From positions 1 to 35,338 of IMG/VR virus record IMGVR_UViG_3300032093_000432: DNA of 35,338 bases; one strand, 5' to 3'. This document shows, piece by piece, positions 23,842-30,966 of the stretch. Origin of the DNA: a virus. A model generated the notes under the pieces. That model saw nothing but the letters and a program-made list of their open reading frames with translations, was not told where the DNA came from and ran no database searches. The position numbers and the translations under genes were made by a program. Numbering within the stretch: the first letter of the stretch is position 1; each line of letters begins with the position of its first letter.

Positions 23842-24541
23842 CTTCGATCTCCTTGAGAATGGCAGCATTGTCTACAGACACGATCAGCGTGTCGCCTGCA
23901 AGTGTCACATGCTGCCCGTCATTGAGCAACAGATGCATCCGGCTCTCTTCCGTCTTGGCTCGCACACGCTCCAAATACGTGGTGAAACGTGCCTCAACCT
24001 CAAACCCAAACCTCTCAGCCACATCCATGATCTGAAAGATGCTTGCCTCGTTCACAGGCACCAGCCAAACCTTACGAGTGGGTTCCCACTGTGCCCGATA
24101 ACGATCACCCTTGTGCTCGCCCCGGATCTGCTTCAGATCAGCAACCACTTCCGGGCTGTAGGGAAACTCAAACACCGCAGTTTTGTCTTGGCTTGTGAGC
24201 CTACGGGAGGGCTTGCTGCACCCGCCCGCAACCTGGACAGGAGCGTTGGGATCCAGCGGTGCCAGCTTGAACACTGGCTGTTCCAGGAACGTCTTCACAA
24301 AGTCCGTCCCGCCAATTTGGCGCCGGTATTTGTTCACAAGCTTGAGTGCAGCCTGTGCCTGCTTCAGCGTGAAGGGCCTACCCTGCTGAGCACGATTGGC
24401 CAAGCTGTGACCAAACTCCGTATCAGCACCGCTGAAGCCCTGCTGATCATGCTGCCTAGCACCGTCGCACACACCTGCCAGCGAGCAGATCATGCCTTCC
24501 ACCGTGTGGGGCGCTGCGGGATCGACCTTCCAGTTGCTCAT
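23819..24541 (-). CDS. Stand-alone HARP-domain protein
   Basis: The 240-residue protein has two recognisable parts. Residues about 38-78 (GADTEFGHSLANRA, then FTLKQAQAALKLVNKYRRQ) resemble an N-terminal module seen beside phage SNF2 proteins. Residues about 121-182 match the HARP domain of SMARCAL1: AVFEFPYSPEVVADLKQI, then a basic stretch, WEPTRKVWLVPV and a closing helix. HARP domains give SMARCAL1 its annealing activity and normally sit on the same chain as the motor. Here the SNF2 motor is a separate gene 1.1 kb downstream on the same strand. GGAGAG lies 6 nt before the ATG and a strong sigma-70 promoter is just upstream. Confidence 0.7.
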   Translation of the reverse strand: MSNWKVDPAAPHTVEGMICSLAGVCDGARQHDQQGFSGADTEFGHSLANRAQQGRPFTLKQAQAALKLVNKYRRQIGGTDFVKTFLEQPVFKLAPLDPNAPVQVAGGCSKPSRRLTSQDKTAVFEFPYSPEVVADLKQIRGEHKGDRYRAQWEPTRKVWLVPVNEASIFQIMDVAERFGFEVEARFTTYLERVRAKTEESRMHLLLNDGQHVTLAGDTLIVSVDNAAILKEIEDELNSNH

Positions 24542-24566
24542 TTGGGCTCTCCGTCTCTACCCCGCC

Positions 24567-24594
24567 AATATAGCGGATTTAGCAGGAGTGTCAA
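24567..24594 (-). promoter_or_regulatory. Sigma-70 promoter for the HARP operon
   Basis: Minus-strand consensus TTGACA (24594-24589), 16 bp, TATATT (24572-24567), 25 nt before the ATG at 24541. Confidence 0.8.
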
Positions 24595-24615
24595 CCTATA
24601 TTTTGTGGTTTGTTT

Positions 24616-24777
24616 TCACGAGTGTTGGCAGTTTTTCACGTGGGAAATCCAACGTTGCAGCTCGGCTGAGGTCATTTTGCCCAGGTTCAATGGCAGTGAT
24701 TGCGCAGACACAAGAGAGGCATCTGCAGGCCTGGCAGTTTCTGTAATCAGCTTGCGGAGTTGTTCACGATCCATCAT
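24616..24777 (-). CDS. Hypothetical small protein (53 aa)
   Basis: A short gene flanked by two sigma-70 promoters. It starts with ATGATG at 24777 (AAGG about 10 nt upstream) and ends at TGA 24616-24618. The product begins MMDREQLRKLITETARP and ends AELQRWISHVKNCQHS, a helical, charged protein. The codon pattern and the ribosome site support it as real. Function unknown. Confidence 0.6.
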   Translation of the reverse strand: MMDREQLRKLITETARPADASLVSAQSLPLNLGKMTSAELQRWISHVKNCQHS

Positions 24778-24797
24778 GTGATATTTACCTTACCCGA

Positions 24798-24826
24798 GAT
24801 ATAGCGGATTTTTGCGGGAGTGTCAC
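24798..24826 (-). promoter_or_regulatory. Sigma-70 promoter for the 53-aa gene
   Basis: Minus-strand GTGACA (24826-24821), 17 bp, TATATC (24803-24798). The sequence between is closely similar to the promoter at 24567-24594 (both carry CTCC/CGC and AAATCCGC just before the -10), suggesting duplication. Confidence 0.75.
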
Positions 24827-24830
24827 CCAG

Positions 24831-25007
24831 TTATTGGTAGCCCATTATCCAAAGGCTGTAGACGCAGGCCGCACCGTAGATATAGAGCCCCACACGCTTC
24901 CAGCTCCACTTTCCAATGGTGGTGAACAAAGTGTAACAAGTGTAGAGGCCAGCACCCAAAAGAACCAATTCGGGCAGGAAAAAACTCAACTCGATCAACT
25001 GGTTCAT
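24831..25007 (-). CDS. Small two-helix membrane protein (58 aa)
   Basis: The ATG at 25007 overlaps the TGA of the upstream gene (ATGA) and the frame ends at TAA 24831-24833. The product has two hydrophobic stretches, ELVLLGAGLYTCYTLF (about residues 13-28) and VGLYIYGAACVYSLWIMGY (about 39-57), separated by a basic turn KWSWKR. It is likely an inner-membrane protein. Function unknown; small early membrane proteins of phages often act on host physiology or exclude other phages. Confidence 0.7.
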   Translation of the reverse strand: MNQLIELSFFLPELVLLGAGLYTCYTLFTTIGKWSWKRVGLYIYGAACVYSLWIMGYQ

Positions 25008-25342
25008 TTAAGGTTCTCCGGATAGCTTTCCCACAACCACTCCTCCAACTTTTCCTTGCTGTGTTCAGGCAGCTCGCGTAGCTGTCGCACCTCATTCATC
25101 AGCTTCAGGATCCGCTCTGAGGCCACCTTGTCCAATGCGCCAAACCGCATGAGGAAACTGGATGGCACAGTGGCTCCCCTATGCTGCTCGTGCCAGCGTT
25201 GCACCCACCGGTCCCGAAAACGGAGCCGGGCAAAGATTTCAAGGTCACTTTTTTCCCTCAGCTTCTCTACAATCTCTTCATAGCTGAGATCGCGTGCTGT
25301 GGGCTTGCTTTCCTTAAACCAACTTTTGATGCCACTAAACAT
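25004..25342 (-). CDS. Hypothetical charged protein (112 aa)
   Basis: Starts at ATG 25342 with GGAGAAG 8 nt upstream and its own sigma-70 promoter. The product begins MFSGIKSWFKESKPTA and is highly charged and helical throughout (EEIVEKLREKSDLEIF, RLRFRDRWVQRWHEQH). It lies between pyrB and the small membrane protein gene, with a 4-nt overlap to the latter. Family not recognised. Confidence 0.7.
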   Translation of the reverse strand: MFSGIKSWFKESKPTARDLSYEEIVEKLREKSDLEIFARLRFRDRWVQRWHEQHRGATVPSSFLMRFGALDKVASERILKLMNEVRQLRELPEHSKEKLEEWLWESYPENLK

Positions 25343-25367
25343 AGATGCTTCTCCAGGTTCACCTCCT

Positions 25368-25395
25368 ACTATATGGGATTCTTACCTAAGGTCAA
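25368..25395 (-). promoter_or_regulatory. Sigma-70 promoter
   Basis: Minus-strand TTGACC (25395-25390), 16 bp, TATAGT (25373-25368), immediately after the pyrB stop and 25 nt before the next gene. Confidence 0.7.
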
Positions 25396-25396
25396 C

Positions 25397-26299
25397 CTAA
25401 AACTTCCAGGGCACACTGTTGCTGAAAAGATGAAGGAAGATGGCTTGGCGCACATACAGCCCATACCGCATCTGCTTGAAATACACAGCCCTGGGATCAC
25501 TGTCCAAACTGCTTGGCAGCTCATCAACACGCGGTAATGGGTGCATGATGATGGAGGTGCCCCGAGCTTTAATCATATGCTCGGGTGTGAGCTGATACTT
25601 GCCTAGAGTGTTTTGTAGGTTGGGTGCAATCCGTTCCTTCTGCACCCTTGTGACATAGATCACATCCACTTGGCTCACGCACTCATCAAGGCTGGTGTAG
25701 ACCTTGTCAGTTTTGTGGGTGAGCTCGGCAGGCATTTCCAATCCCGGAGGGCTTACCATATGCAGTCGCACATCGTAGAGGCGAAGCAGCCGGCTGAGGC
25801 TGTGCACCGTGCGTCCATGACGCAAGTCTCCCATGAGGCATACATCAATCTTTCTGGATAGCCCCACATGACGCTGGATGGTGTAGAGGTCTAAAAGAGC
25901 TTGGGTGGGGTGTTCGCCTACACCATCACCTGCATTGATGATGGGCACTGGGCTCACAGCAGCAGCCCATTGAGCAGCACCCTTTTCTGGATGGCGAAGC
26001 ACGATGCAGTCAGAGTAGCTGGCCAAAGTTCGAATTGTGTCCTCAAGGTTCTCGCCCTTGCTTACTGAGCTGAAGCTGACATCGTTGATGGGGATAACTG
26101 AGCCGCCCAATCTCACCATAGCCGAGTAAAAGCTGCTGCTGGTGCGTGTGCTGGGCTCGTAGAAGAGATTTGTGCTGACCTTACCTTGTGCAGCCGGTTG
26201 GCACAAGCCGATCTCGATGTTTCTTACAGTTTTGAAGAGGGATTGGATGCTGGGCACATCAAATTGGCTAATGCTCAGCAGATGTGGAACGGGAGTCAT
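25397..26299 (-). CDS. pyrB: Aspartate carbamoyltransferase catalytic subunit
   Basis: The 300-residue protein has every main active-site block of ATCase: STRTSSSF (carbamoyl phosphate site), SKGENLEDTI, VLRHP, HPTQALLDL, GDLRHGRTVHSL, VQKERI and HPLPRVDE. Length matches the E. coli catalytic chain (311). It makes carbamoyl aspartate, the committed step of pyrimidine synthesis. No regulatory chain (pyrI) is seen nearby, so it may be unregulated. Start is placed at ATG 26299; a GTG at 26329 would add ten residues. It overlaps a small gene that follows purM, so pyrB and purM are probably in one transcript. The second arginine of STRTR is a serine. Confidence 0.93.
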   Translation of the reverse strand: MTPVPHLLSISQFDVPSIQSLFKTVRNIEIGLCQPAAQGKVSTNLFYEPSTRTSSSFYSAMVRLGGSVIPINDVSFSSVSKGENLEDTIRTLASYSDCIVLRHPEKGAAQWAAAVSPVPIINAGDGVGEHPTQALLDLYTIQRHVGLSRKIDVCLMGDLRHGRTVHSLSRLLRLYDVRLHMVSPPGLEMPAELTHKTDKVYTSLDECVSQVDVIYVTRVQKERIAPNLQNTLGKYQLTPEHMIKARGTSIIMHPLPRVDELPSSLDSDPRAVYFKQMRYGLYVRQAIFLHLFSNSVPWKF

Positions 26300-26492
26300 C
26301 TGGGTTCTTTCTTTCAATTGGGCCCACACAAAAGCTGAACCAGCTGGGCGCCCGGGGCAATGTGTTTTCGCTTGTGCTTTGACGTTTGTACAGGCGTGCC
26401 TCAGCTTCTGTGGAGAACAGTTGGCGGCGGATCAGGGTGCGGCCAACTCCACGGCTGCTTTCCCAAATTTCCAACTCCCATTGGTTACTCAA
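26268..26492 (-). CDS. Hypothetical small protein between purM and pyrB (74 aa)
   Basis: A TTG start at 26492 overlaps the last codons of purM, with GGAG 9 nt upstream, and the frame overlaps the start of pyrB. The first half, QWELEIWESS then FSTEAEARLYKR, has the look of small phage proteins with a beta-beta-alpha unit. No function can be given. The interlocked overlaps suggest translational coupling along purM, this gene and pyrB. Confidence 0.5.
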   Translation of the reverse strand: MSNQWELEIWESSRGVGRTLIRRQLFSTEAEARLYKRQSTSENTLPRAPSWFSFCVGPIERKNPDDSRSTSAEH

Positions 26493-27537
26493 AAATGATG
26501 GGCTCCGTGCCTGTAGTGATCTCGCCAATCACTTGTGCATCCTCTCCCATTTGGCTGAGGATTGAGATGGTGTTGTGTGGATCATTGGTGACGATGCACA
26601 TGCCCACACCCATGTTGAACACCTGGCGCATCTCGTCTGGGGCGATGGTTCCTAACTTTTGCAGGTAGGTGAAAACTGGTGGTGGTGGCATGAGGTTGGT
26701 GATGCGTGCTGTGAAACCTGCAGGCAACACCCTAGGCAAGTTTCCTAGTAAGCCACCACCTGTGATGTGAGCTGCTGCTCGGCACAAACGCAACTGGTGA
26801 AGTGCCAAAATTGGTTTGACATACAACCTGGTGGGTGTCATCAAACTCTCTCCCAGGGTTTTGTCTGAGTCCCAAGGTGAGGACTGCATAAGGTCCAGCT
26901 GATGGTCCTGGATAAGCTTCCGAACCAAACTGAAGCCATTGCTGTGGATGCCTGAACTGGCTATGCCCACGATGCTGTCGCCAGCAGCCACGTTCTGAGG
27001 CAAGAGTGTGTCACGTTCAACAGCCCCAACAGAGAACCCAGCTACGTCAAAATCCTTTGGTTGATACACCCCTGGCATTTCAGCAGTTTCGCCGCCCACT
27101 AGGGCGCAGTCCACAGCACTGCAAGCCTCTGCTACGCCCTGTAGCAGTGTGGTGTAAAGCTCCACGTCCAACTGTCCAACACTGAGATAGTCCAGGAACC
27201 AAAGTGGCGTAGCGCCCATGCACACCAAATCGTTCACACACATGGCCACAAGGTCCTGTCCCAGTGTGTATAAGGATCCTGGCACTTGTTTAGCCAATTC
27301 TAGCTTTGTACCTACCCCATCTGTGGTACTTACAAATAGCGGGTCACGCATGCCTGTTTGCTTGGGATCAAAAACAGCCCCAAATCCGCCCAAACTCCCT
27401 ATTACTCCTGGACGTGTGGTGCGTTGTGCTAGTGGCTTGATGCGTTCTACAAACTCATTCCCATTGCTGATGCTTACTCCAGCCTCTTGGTAGCTGCTCA
27501 CACCACCACCCAAAAAGCTGCGATAATGAGGCACCAA
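26485..27537 (-). CDS. purM: Phosphoribosylaminoimidazole (AIR) synthetase
   Basis: The protein (350 residues) matches PurM along its length: YQEAGVSISNGNEFVERI, GVIGSLGGFGAVF, TDGVGTKLELA, DLVAMCVNDLVCMGA, LVGGETAEMPGVY, FSVGAVE, SSGIHSNGFSLVR, HITGGGLLGNLPRVLP and FNMGVGM. It converts FGAM to AIR with ATP in purine synthesis. The start is TTG at 27537 or GTG at 27534; both are non-ATG. With purN in this window and pyrB downstream, it forms a phage nucleotide-supply set. The distance to the upstream gene is 122 nt and contains a possible promoter. Confidence 0.93.
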   Translation of the reverse strand: MVPHYRSFLGGGVSSYQEAGVSISNGNEFVERIKPLAQRTTRPGVIGSLGGFGAVFDPKQTGMRDPLFVSTTDGVGTKLELAKQVPGSLYTLGQDLVAMCVNDLVCMGATPLWFLDYLSVGQLDVELYTTLLQGVAEACSAVDCALVGGETAEMPGVYQPKDFDVAGFSVGAVERDTLLPQNVAAGDSIVGIASSGIHSNGFSLVRKLIQDHQLDLMQSSPWDSDKTLGESLMTPTRLYVKPILALHQLRLCRAAAHITGGGLLGNLPRVLPAGFTARITNLMPPPPVFTYLQKLGTIAPDEMRQVFNMGVGMCIVTNDPHNTISILSQMGEDAQVIGEITTGTEPIIFE

Positions 27538-27590
27538 AGCACTGCCCCAAATGCAATCCCATTCATGATGCCTTGAGCTGGGCCCAAGTC

Positions 27591-27596
27591 ATTATA
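27591..27596 (-). promoter_or_regulatory. Possible promoter -10 for purM
   Basis: Minus-strand TATAAT lies 54 nt before the purM start. A TTGACA is present further upstream but too far (about 54 bp) to pair with it; TTGCAT at 19 bp is the best -35. Weak evidence. Confidence 0.3.
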
Positions 27597-27659
27597 TCTA
27601 TATCGTGTTTTCATTATGCAATTGTGTGGTTGCATCCTTGTGTTGTCAAATCCCAAAGG

Positions 27660-28061
27660 TCAAGCTGCATTAGCCATGGGCACATAAGCCAAAATTTTCA
27701 CTTCTGCTTCTCTTGCAGCTTGTGCTCTGTGGTTGCCGTCTATTATGCTGCCATTGGGCCCAAGGATGATGGGCTCCACTTGCTCGCCACGTTCCAACCG
27801 GGCACTGTACCAGCGCACGCGATCCTCATCTATGTCTATGGTTCGCTCAAAAGGATCATCAGGGATCGTGTTGTCCATTTGGCTGTGCAGTTGGTTTGGA
27901 TCCACCATGTGAATGCCCCAGTTTTGGGTGGCCATCCACTTAAGCATCGTGGGGTTCCTGGGATCCTCATGATGATGGTGGCGGAACAACGTCAGCATCT
28001 CTTCCCCGGTGATGCTTTCGCGTATTATGGTGGCGCGTGCGGTAAAGTCTCGAGCTCTCAT
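27660..28061 (-). CDS. ParB/sulfiredoxin-fold domain protein
   Basis: The 133-residue protein ends with a ParB-nuclease-like segment: EPIILGPNGSIIDGNHRAQAA followed by VKILAYVP, the G-x-x-x-D-G-x-H-R pattern of that fold. It is much shorter than partition ParB and lacks a helix-turn-helix. ParB-fold proteins in phages can be nucleases, or kinase-like, or DNA-modification accessory proteins. A late octamer and GAGG ribosome site precede the ATG. The N-terminus MRARDFTARATIIRE|S might be another capsid-targeting peptide (I-x-E-S), but this is weaker than for the MKLF proteins. Confidence 0.75.
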   Translation of the reverse strand: MRARDFTARATIIRESITGEEMLTLFRHHHHEDPRNPTMLKWMATQNWGIHMVDPNQLHSQMDNTIPDDPFERTIDIDEDRVRWYSARLERGEQVEPIILGPNGSIIDGNHRAQAAREAEVKILAYVPMANAA

Positions 28062-28083
28062 GATGTTTTCCTCTATGTGCTGA

Positions 28084-28091
28084 TATTTAGA
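28084..28091 (-). promoter_or_regulatory. Late-promoter-like octamer
   Basis: TCTAAATA on the minus strand, 22 nt before the ATG of the ParB-fold gene, with GAGG between. Confidence 0.45.
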
Positions 28092-28101
28092 GGGTGTTGT
28101 T

Positions 28102-28109
28102 CTTAAATA
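28102..28109 (+). promoter_or_regulatory. Late-promoter-like octamer overlapping a start region
   Basis: CTTAAATA overlaps the ATG at 28109 and ends 5 nt before an in-frame ATG at 28115, the distance at which a T4-type late transcript would begin. Confidence 0.4.
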
Positions 28110-28750
28110 TGACTATGGAAAGCTCAAACAACAACCGTGACTTTGTGGAAAGTTGGCTCATGGAGATGCCAGAAGGCCTTGGTGAAGTTGGGGGGTTATG
28201 GGAACGACTGGACAGAACAATTGAGCACTACCGTATGGGTGGTTGGAAGCCAGAAAAGGTGAAACCAGGCTTATACAAAATAATCGATGGCCAAACAAGA
28301 CTATATTGGTATGGCACTCCCACAAGAGTTGATTTAGCTATCTGGTTGCAACGCAAACCACAGAGCTTGGTGGTGCATATGAGTGGGAAAAATCCCGAAT
28401 TGCGGGGCAAAGCACCTTATGCCAGTGACCTCTATGCAGCAGTGTTGGATGATAATGATGCGTCAGTTTTGTTGAGCGACACTCAGTTAAGTACCCAAGG
28501 CTTGCGGCTGTGGAAGCGAATGACTGAGATGGGCTATGCGGTCACTGTGTATGATGAATACAACCCAGGCAGGACCAGAAAAACCTTCACCAAGCCTCAG
28601 CAGCTGATGCGTTATTTTCAAGATGAAGACCAAGAGTTTGGGAGATACCGATATGTGCTAAGCAAGCCCGGCCAGAACCTTGAAGAGTGCATCAGCTTTT
28701 TCAATCTCCGCCGCTATAGAGAACTGGCAGGATTGGATTCAATAGGCTAG
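28109..28750 (+). CDS. Conserved phage protein of unknown function (213 aa)
   Basis: The product carries segments I recall from uncharacterised proteins of large phages: GLYKIIDGQTRLYWYG, QSLVVHMSGKNPELRGKAPYASDLY cut by a short gap, LLSDTQLSTQGLRLWKRM and YRYVLSKPG. The middle could be a GNAT-like or other alpha/beta fold, but I cannot confirm this. The start is ATG 28109 or, if the adjacent late octamer is used, ATG 28115 on a leaderless message; the TTG at 28094 is less likely. It is divergent from the ParB-fold gene and converges on the basic protein gene at 28860 across a tandem hairpin region. Confidence 0.75.
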   Translation: MTMESSNNNRDFVESWLMEMPEGLGEVGGLWERLDRTIEHYRMGGWKPEKVKPGLYKIIDGQTRLYWYGTPTRVDLAIWLQRKPQSLVVHMSGKNPELRGKAPYASDLYAAVLDDNDASVLLSDTQLSTQGLRLWKRMTEMGYAVTVYDEYNPGRTRKTFTKPQQLMRYFQDEDQEFGRYRYVLSKPGQNLEECISFFNLRRYRELAGLDSIG

Positions 28751-28761
28751 CCACAAATGGC

Positions 28762-28845
28762 GAAAGCTGGGTTTACGGGTTCATCACCCCACCAGCTTTC
28801 CGTCCTCACTCAAACCGGGTTTACAGGTTCATCACCCTACCGGTT
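28762..28845. repeat. Tandem pair of related hairpins with compensating stem changes
   Basis: Two 25-nt direct repeats (28769-28793 and 28817-28841) differ at only two positions. Each sits in a hairpin: 28762-28770 pairs with 28792-28800 (9 bp), and 28813-28818 pairs with 28840-28845 (6 bp). The outer stems differ in sequence but keep pairing. The two differing repeat positions (9 and 22) change together from G/C to A/T, as expected if they pair. They lie between convergent genes and may end transcription both ways, although no clear T-tract follows either. A recurring regulatory RNA element is the alternative. Confidence 0.6.
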
Positions 28846-28859
28846 CCCTATTTTGGAGC

Positions 28860-29324
28860 TTACTCTCCCGCAAGCTCGCGCTCCACATCTACCCCGAACT
28901 CCTGGTCCACCGCCTCCATCAGCTGGTTGACCCCGGCCTGCTTGGCAGCCTCGCGAGCAGCACGCTCCGCAGCCCGCTTCTCCCGCTTCCGGGCAGCGTC
29001 CCGGGCCCGCTTGGCAGCCAGCTTGTCCACAGGAGCAGCCTGCCTCTCAGCAGCTTCCTGGGCAGCACGCTCAGCAGCCAGGATAGTCTCAATCTTCTTC
29101 CTGAGGTTCTTGGCCGGCACCACAGCATCAACGCCCTGGTTGCGCATCCACGCAACAGCGTCAGCCTTGGTCATGGGCTGAGGCAGCGTCTTGAACTGCA
29201 CATCAGTATGCCCTTCACGTGCCAGCACAGTTTCACGGTGCTTGATGCTGCCGTTGCTAACCCGGAAAGTCAGCACACCCTGGAAGCGGCTGATACCAAT
29301 GATGTTGAAGAGCTTGGTGTTCAT
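28860..29324 (-). CDS. Basic coiled-coil protein (154 aa)
   Basis: Start at ATG 29324, with GAGG about 10 nt upstream and a sigma-70 promoter behind it. Residues 1-50 look like a small beta-rich domain (TKLFNIIGISRFQGVL, FRVSNGSIKHRET). The middle, residues about 75-140, is a long alanine, arginine, lysine and glutamate helix (AAKRARDAARKREKRAAERA). It could bind nucleic acid or multimerise. Codon use is GC-rich like the 21-25 kb module. Family not recognised. Confidence 0.7.
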   Translation of the reverse strand: MNTKLFNIIGISRFQGVLTFRVSNGSIKHRETVLAREGHTDVQFKTLPQPMTKADAVAWMRNQGVDAVVPAKNLRKKIETILAAERAAQEAAERQAAPVDKLAAKRARDAARKREKRAAERAAREAAKQAGVNQLMEAVDQEFGVDVERELAGE

Positions 29325-29359
29325 TGTGTAGCATCCTCTGTTTCGTTGCCTACAACCGC

Positions 29360-29387
29360 ATAATAGCATCACCATCTCAGCTGTCTA
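29360..29387 (-). promoter_or_regulatory. Sigma-70 promoter
   Basis: Minus-strand TAGACA (29387-29382), 16 bp, TATTAT (29365-29360), with TGC before the -10; serves the basic coiled-coil gene. Confidence 0.65.
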
Positions 29388-29419
29388 CCGGTTTTTTCCA
29401 GAAAAGATGGATTTTTTCC

Positions 29420-30133
29420 CTAAAAAATCCATCCAGGCGGAAACGTAGTTTGGTTTGGAGGAAGATTCCACTGGCGCAAAACAGCATCCAGCTTCATACC
29501 AGCATAAGGACCCAAGAGTCCCAACGCTTGTGGCGTTTTGGTGAAAATAGCATCAAATTCCACAATATGCCCATCCCAGTGATCTACATGTGCAAGGCTT
29601 TTACACATGAACCCAAACTTATGTAACAGTTCCACGATATCATGTAGTAGTTTTTGTTTTTCGTATATGGGGTGCAAGTGTGCCCCAAGCTCAATAGCCA
29701 CAACATTGTGTAATAGCTCTTCAAAACCCTGCAACACTTGGTATTCATATCCTTGAACATCAATTTTCAAAACATCTGGCAACGGCACCTTGCCTTGATT
29801 ATATAAGGTTTTGTATCGTGTTACAGACACTTGCTCTATGTCAGTTATTTCAAAAGCTGGTTTTATACTGAAACTATTCAAGAATGGAAAATTGGGCTTT
29901 AACAGACTACAGCATCCTTGGCTTTTGGTAATATACAGCACACCAGTGTGTTCTGCGACGCCCAAGGCTTCTATCATAATTTGGCAGTTGGCTTGCGTAG
30001 GAACACTTGCTGGATTTGGCTCAAACAAAATTTTATGTACTTTTGGGTATAGACTGAAATCATATTTCAATCCACCTAATCCACCGACATCAACATAGAC
30101 AAGATATTCAGGAGGCAATACTTGCATTTTCAA
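29420..30133 (-). CDS. FkbM-family methyltransferase
   Basis: The 237-residue protein has the FkbM pattern: a SAM-binding start YVDVGGLGGLKYDF, KILFEPNP, LGVAEHTGVLYI and the typical DVLKIDVQGYEYQVLQGFEE. FkbM enzymes O-methylate sugars or small molecules, often on surface glycans. It overlaps the upstream glycosyltransferase gene by 4 nt (30130-30133) and ends the uxs-like/glycosyltransferase/fkbM module. The likely role is methylation of a sugar built by its neighbours; the acceptor is unknown. Confidence 0.85.
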   Translation of the reverse strand: MKMQVLPPEYLVYVDVGGLGGLKYDFSLYPKVHKILFEPNPASVPTQANCQIMIEALGVAEHTGVLYITKSQGCCSLLKPNFPFLNSFSIKPAFEITDIEQVSVTRYKTLYNQGKVPLPDVLKIDVQGYEYQVLQGFEELLHNVVAIELGAHLHPIYEKQKLLHDIVELLHKFGFMCKSLAHVDHWDGHIVEFDAIFTKTPQALGLLGPYAGMKLDAVLRQWNLPPNQTTFPPGWIF

Positions 30134-30966
30134 ACTCCAGTTTTTTTGAAAAAATCAGGTAAGATTTTCAAAGGTTGTGCAATATCAATTCTCCCATCAT
30201 TTGTAGGCATGTTCTTGCAGTGGTGTATTTCTTGTGAAAAATCCCACTGGTGCAATATAGGTTTGTCAAAAAAGCTTTGGTAGTTTGTGTGAAACAAGTC
30301 CTTAATAGAGTATCTCCAGTGAGCGTCTAGGCCTTGCGCCACTTCTTCTGGAACAAACTGTAGTTGTTGACTCAGTAACAGTTTGTGACAAGCATACTCA
30401 AAATCAACCAGTTTTAGGTGGCAATTGTATAATTGCGGATGCGGACTAGGTGCTTGCTGAGTCAGGTGTAAATGGTGTGCCCAATTCCAAGGAACTTTTG
30501 TGATTTGACTCTTACAGTAGGTTGTGGAGAATCTGCCATATTGTCGTTGAGAAAAAATTGGCTTGCTCCAGTCTATTGAAGATTCTTGATTGATGTGGTG
30601 CACAATTTCCAATCCCACAGTGGTGTAAACCTGTTGATCGTTCTGCTCAAAAAAGTCATGTAACCCGTTATAAGTGTCGCGGCAAGGAACCATTATCTCA
30701 TCAACATCGGTAAAAATCACAATGTCATATCCCAAGCTGAACAACAATGACTGCATGCCATTGGCCAAAATAAAGGGCCGGAAGGCACTAAATGTTTCAG
30801 GTCGGGGAACCCGCAACGCATTGGCAAAAATGTTTTGAACAGGAACGTCACTGCCATCATCAATCACATATAAATTTTCCGCTCCCAGTTCTTGGCCATA
30901 ATAACGCAACCAGATGGGCAAGAATTTGTCTTCATTATAAGAGCATGTAATTGCTGCAATTTTCAT
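30130..30966 (-). CDS. Glycosyltransferase (GT2/GT92-like)
   Basis: Start at ATG 30966, which overlaps the upstream epimerase-like stop (ATGA) and has AAGGA 5 nt before it; the longer frame to 31053 is only antisense-like extension. The 278-residue product has [31 protein letters not shown] and a D-x-D in [12 protein letters not shown], all typical of the GT-A fold of glycosyltransferases related to GT92 and GT2 family 4. It is the middle gene of a sugar module whose other members are a UDP-sugar decarboxylase-like enzyme and an FkbM methyltransferase. Confidence 0.85.
   Translation of the reverse strand: MKIAAITCSYNEDKFLPIWLRYYGQELGAENLYVIDDGSDVPVQNIFANALRVPRPETFSAFRPFILANGMQSLLFSLGYDIVIFTDVDEIMVPCRDTYNGLHDFFEQNDQQVYTTVGLEIVHHINQESSIDWSKPIFSQRQYGRFSTTYCKSQITKVPWNWAHHLHLTQQAPSPHPQLYNCHLKLVDFEYACHKLLLSQQLQFVPEEVAQGLDAHWRYSIKDLFHTNYQSFFDKPILHQWDFSQEIHHCKNMPTNDGRIDIAQPLKILPDFFKKTGV

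Noticed and set aside
23645-24781. 378-codon plus-strand open frame
   Set aside because: Antisense to the HARP and small early genes, which have ribosome sites, overlaps and promoters; the product has no protein-like pattern.
27573-28106. 177-codon plus-strand open frame
   Set aside because: Antisense to the ParB-fold gene, which has a clear family motif and ribosome site.
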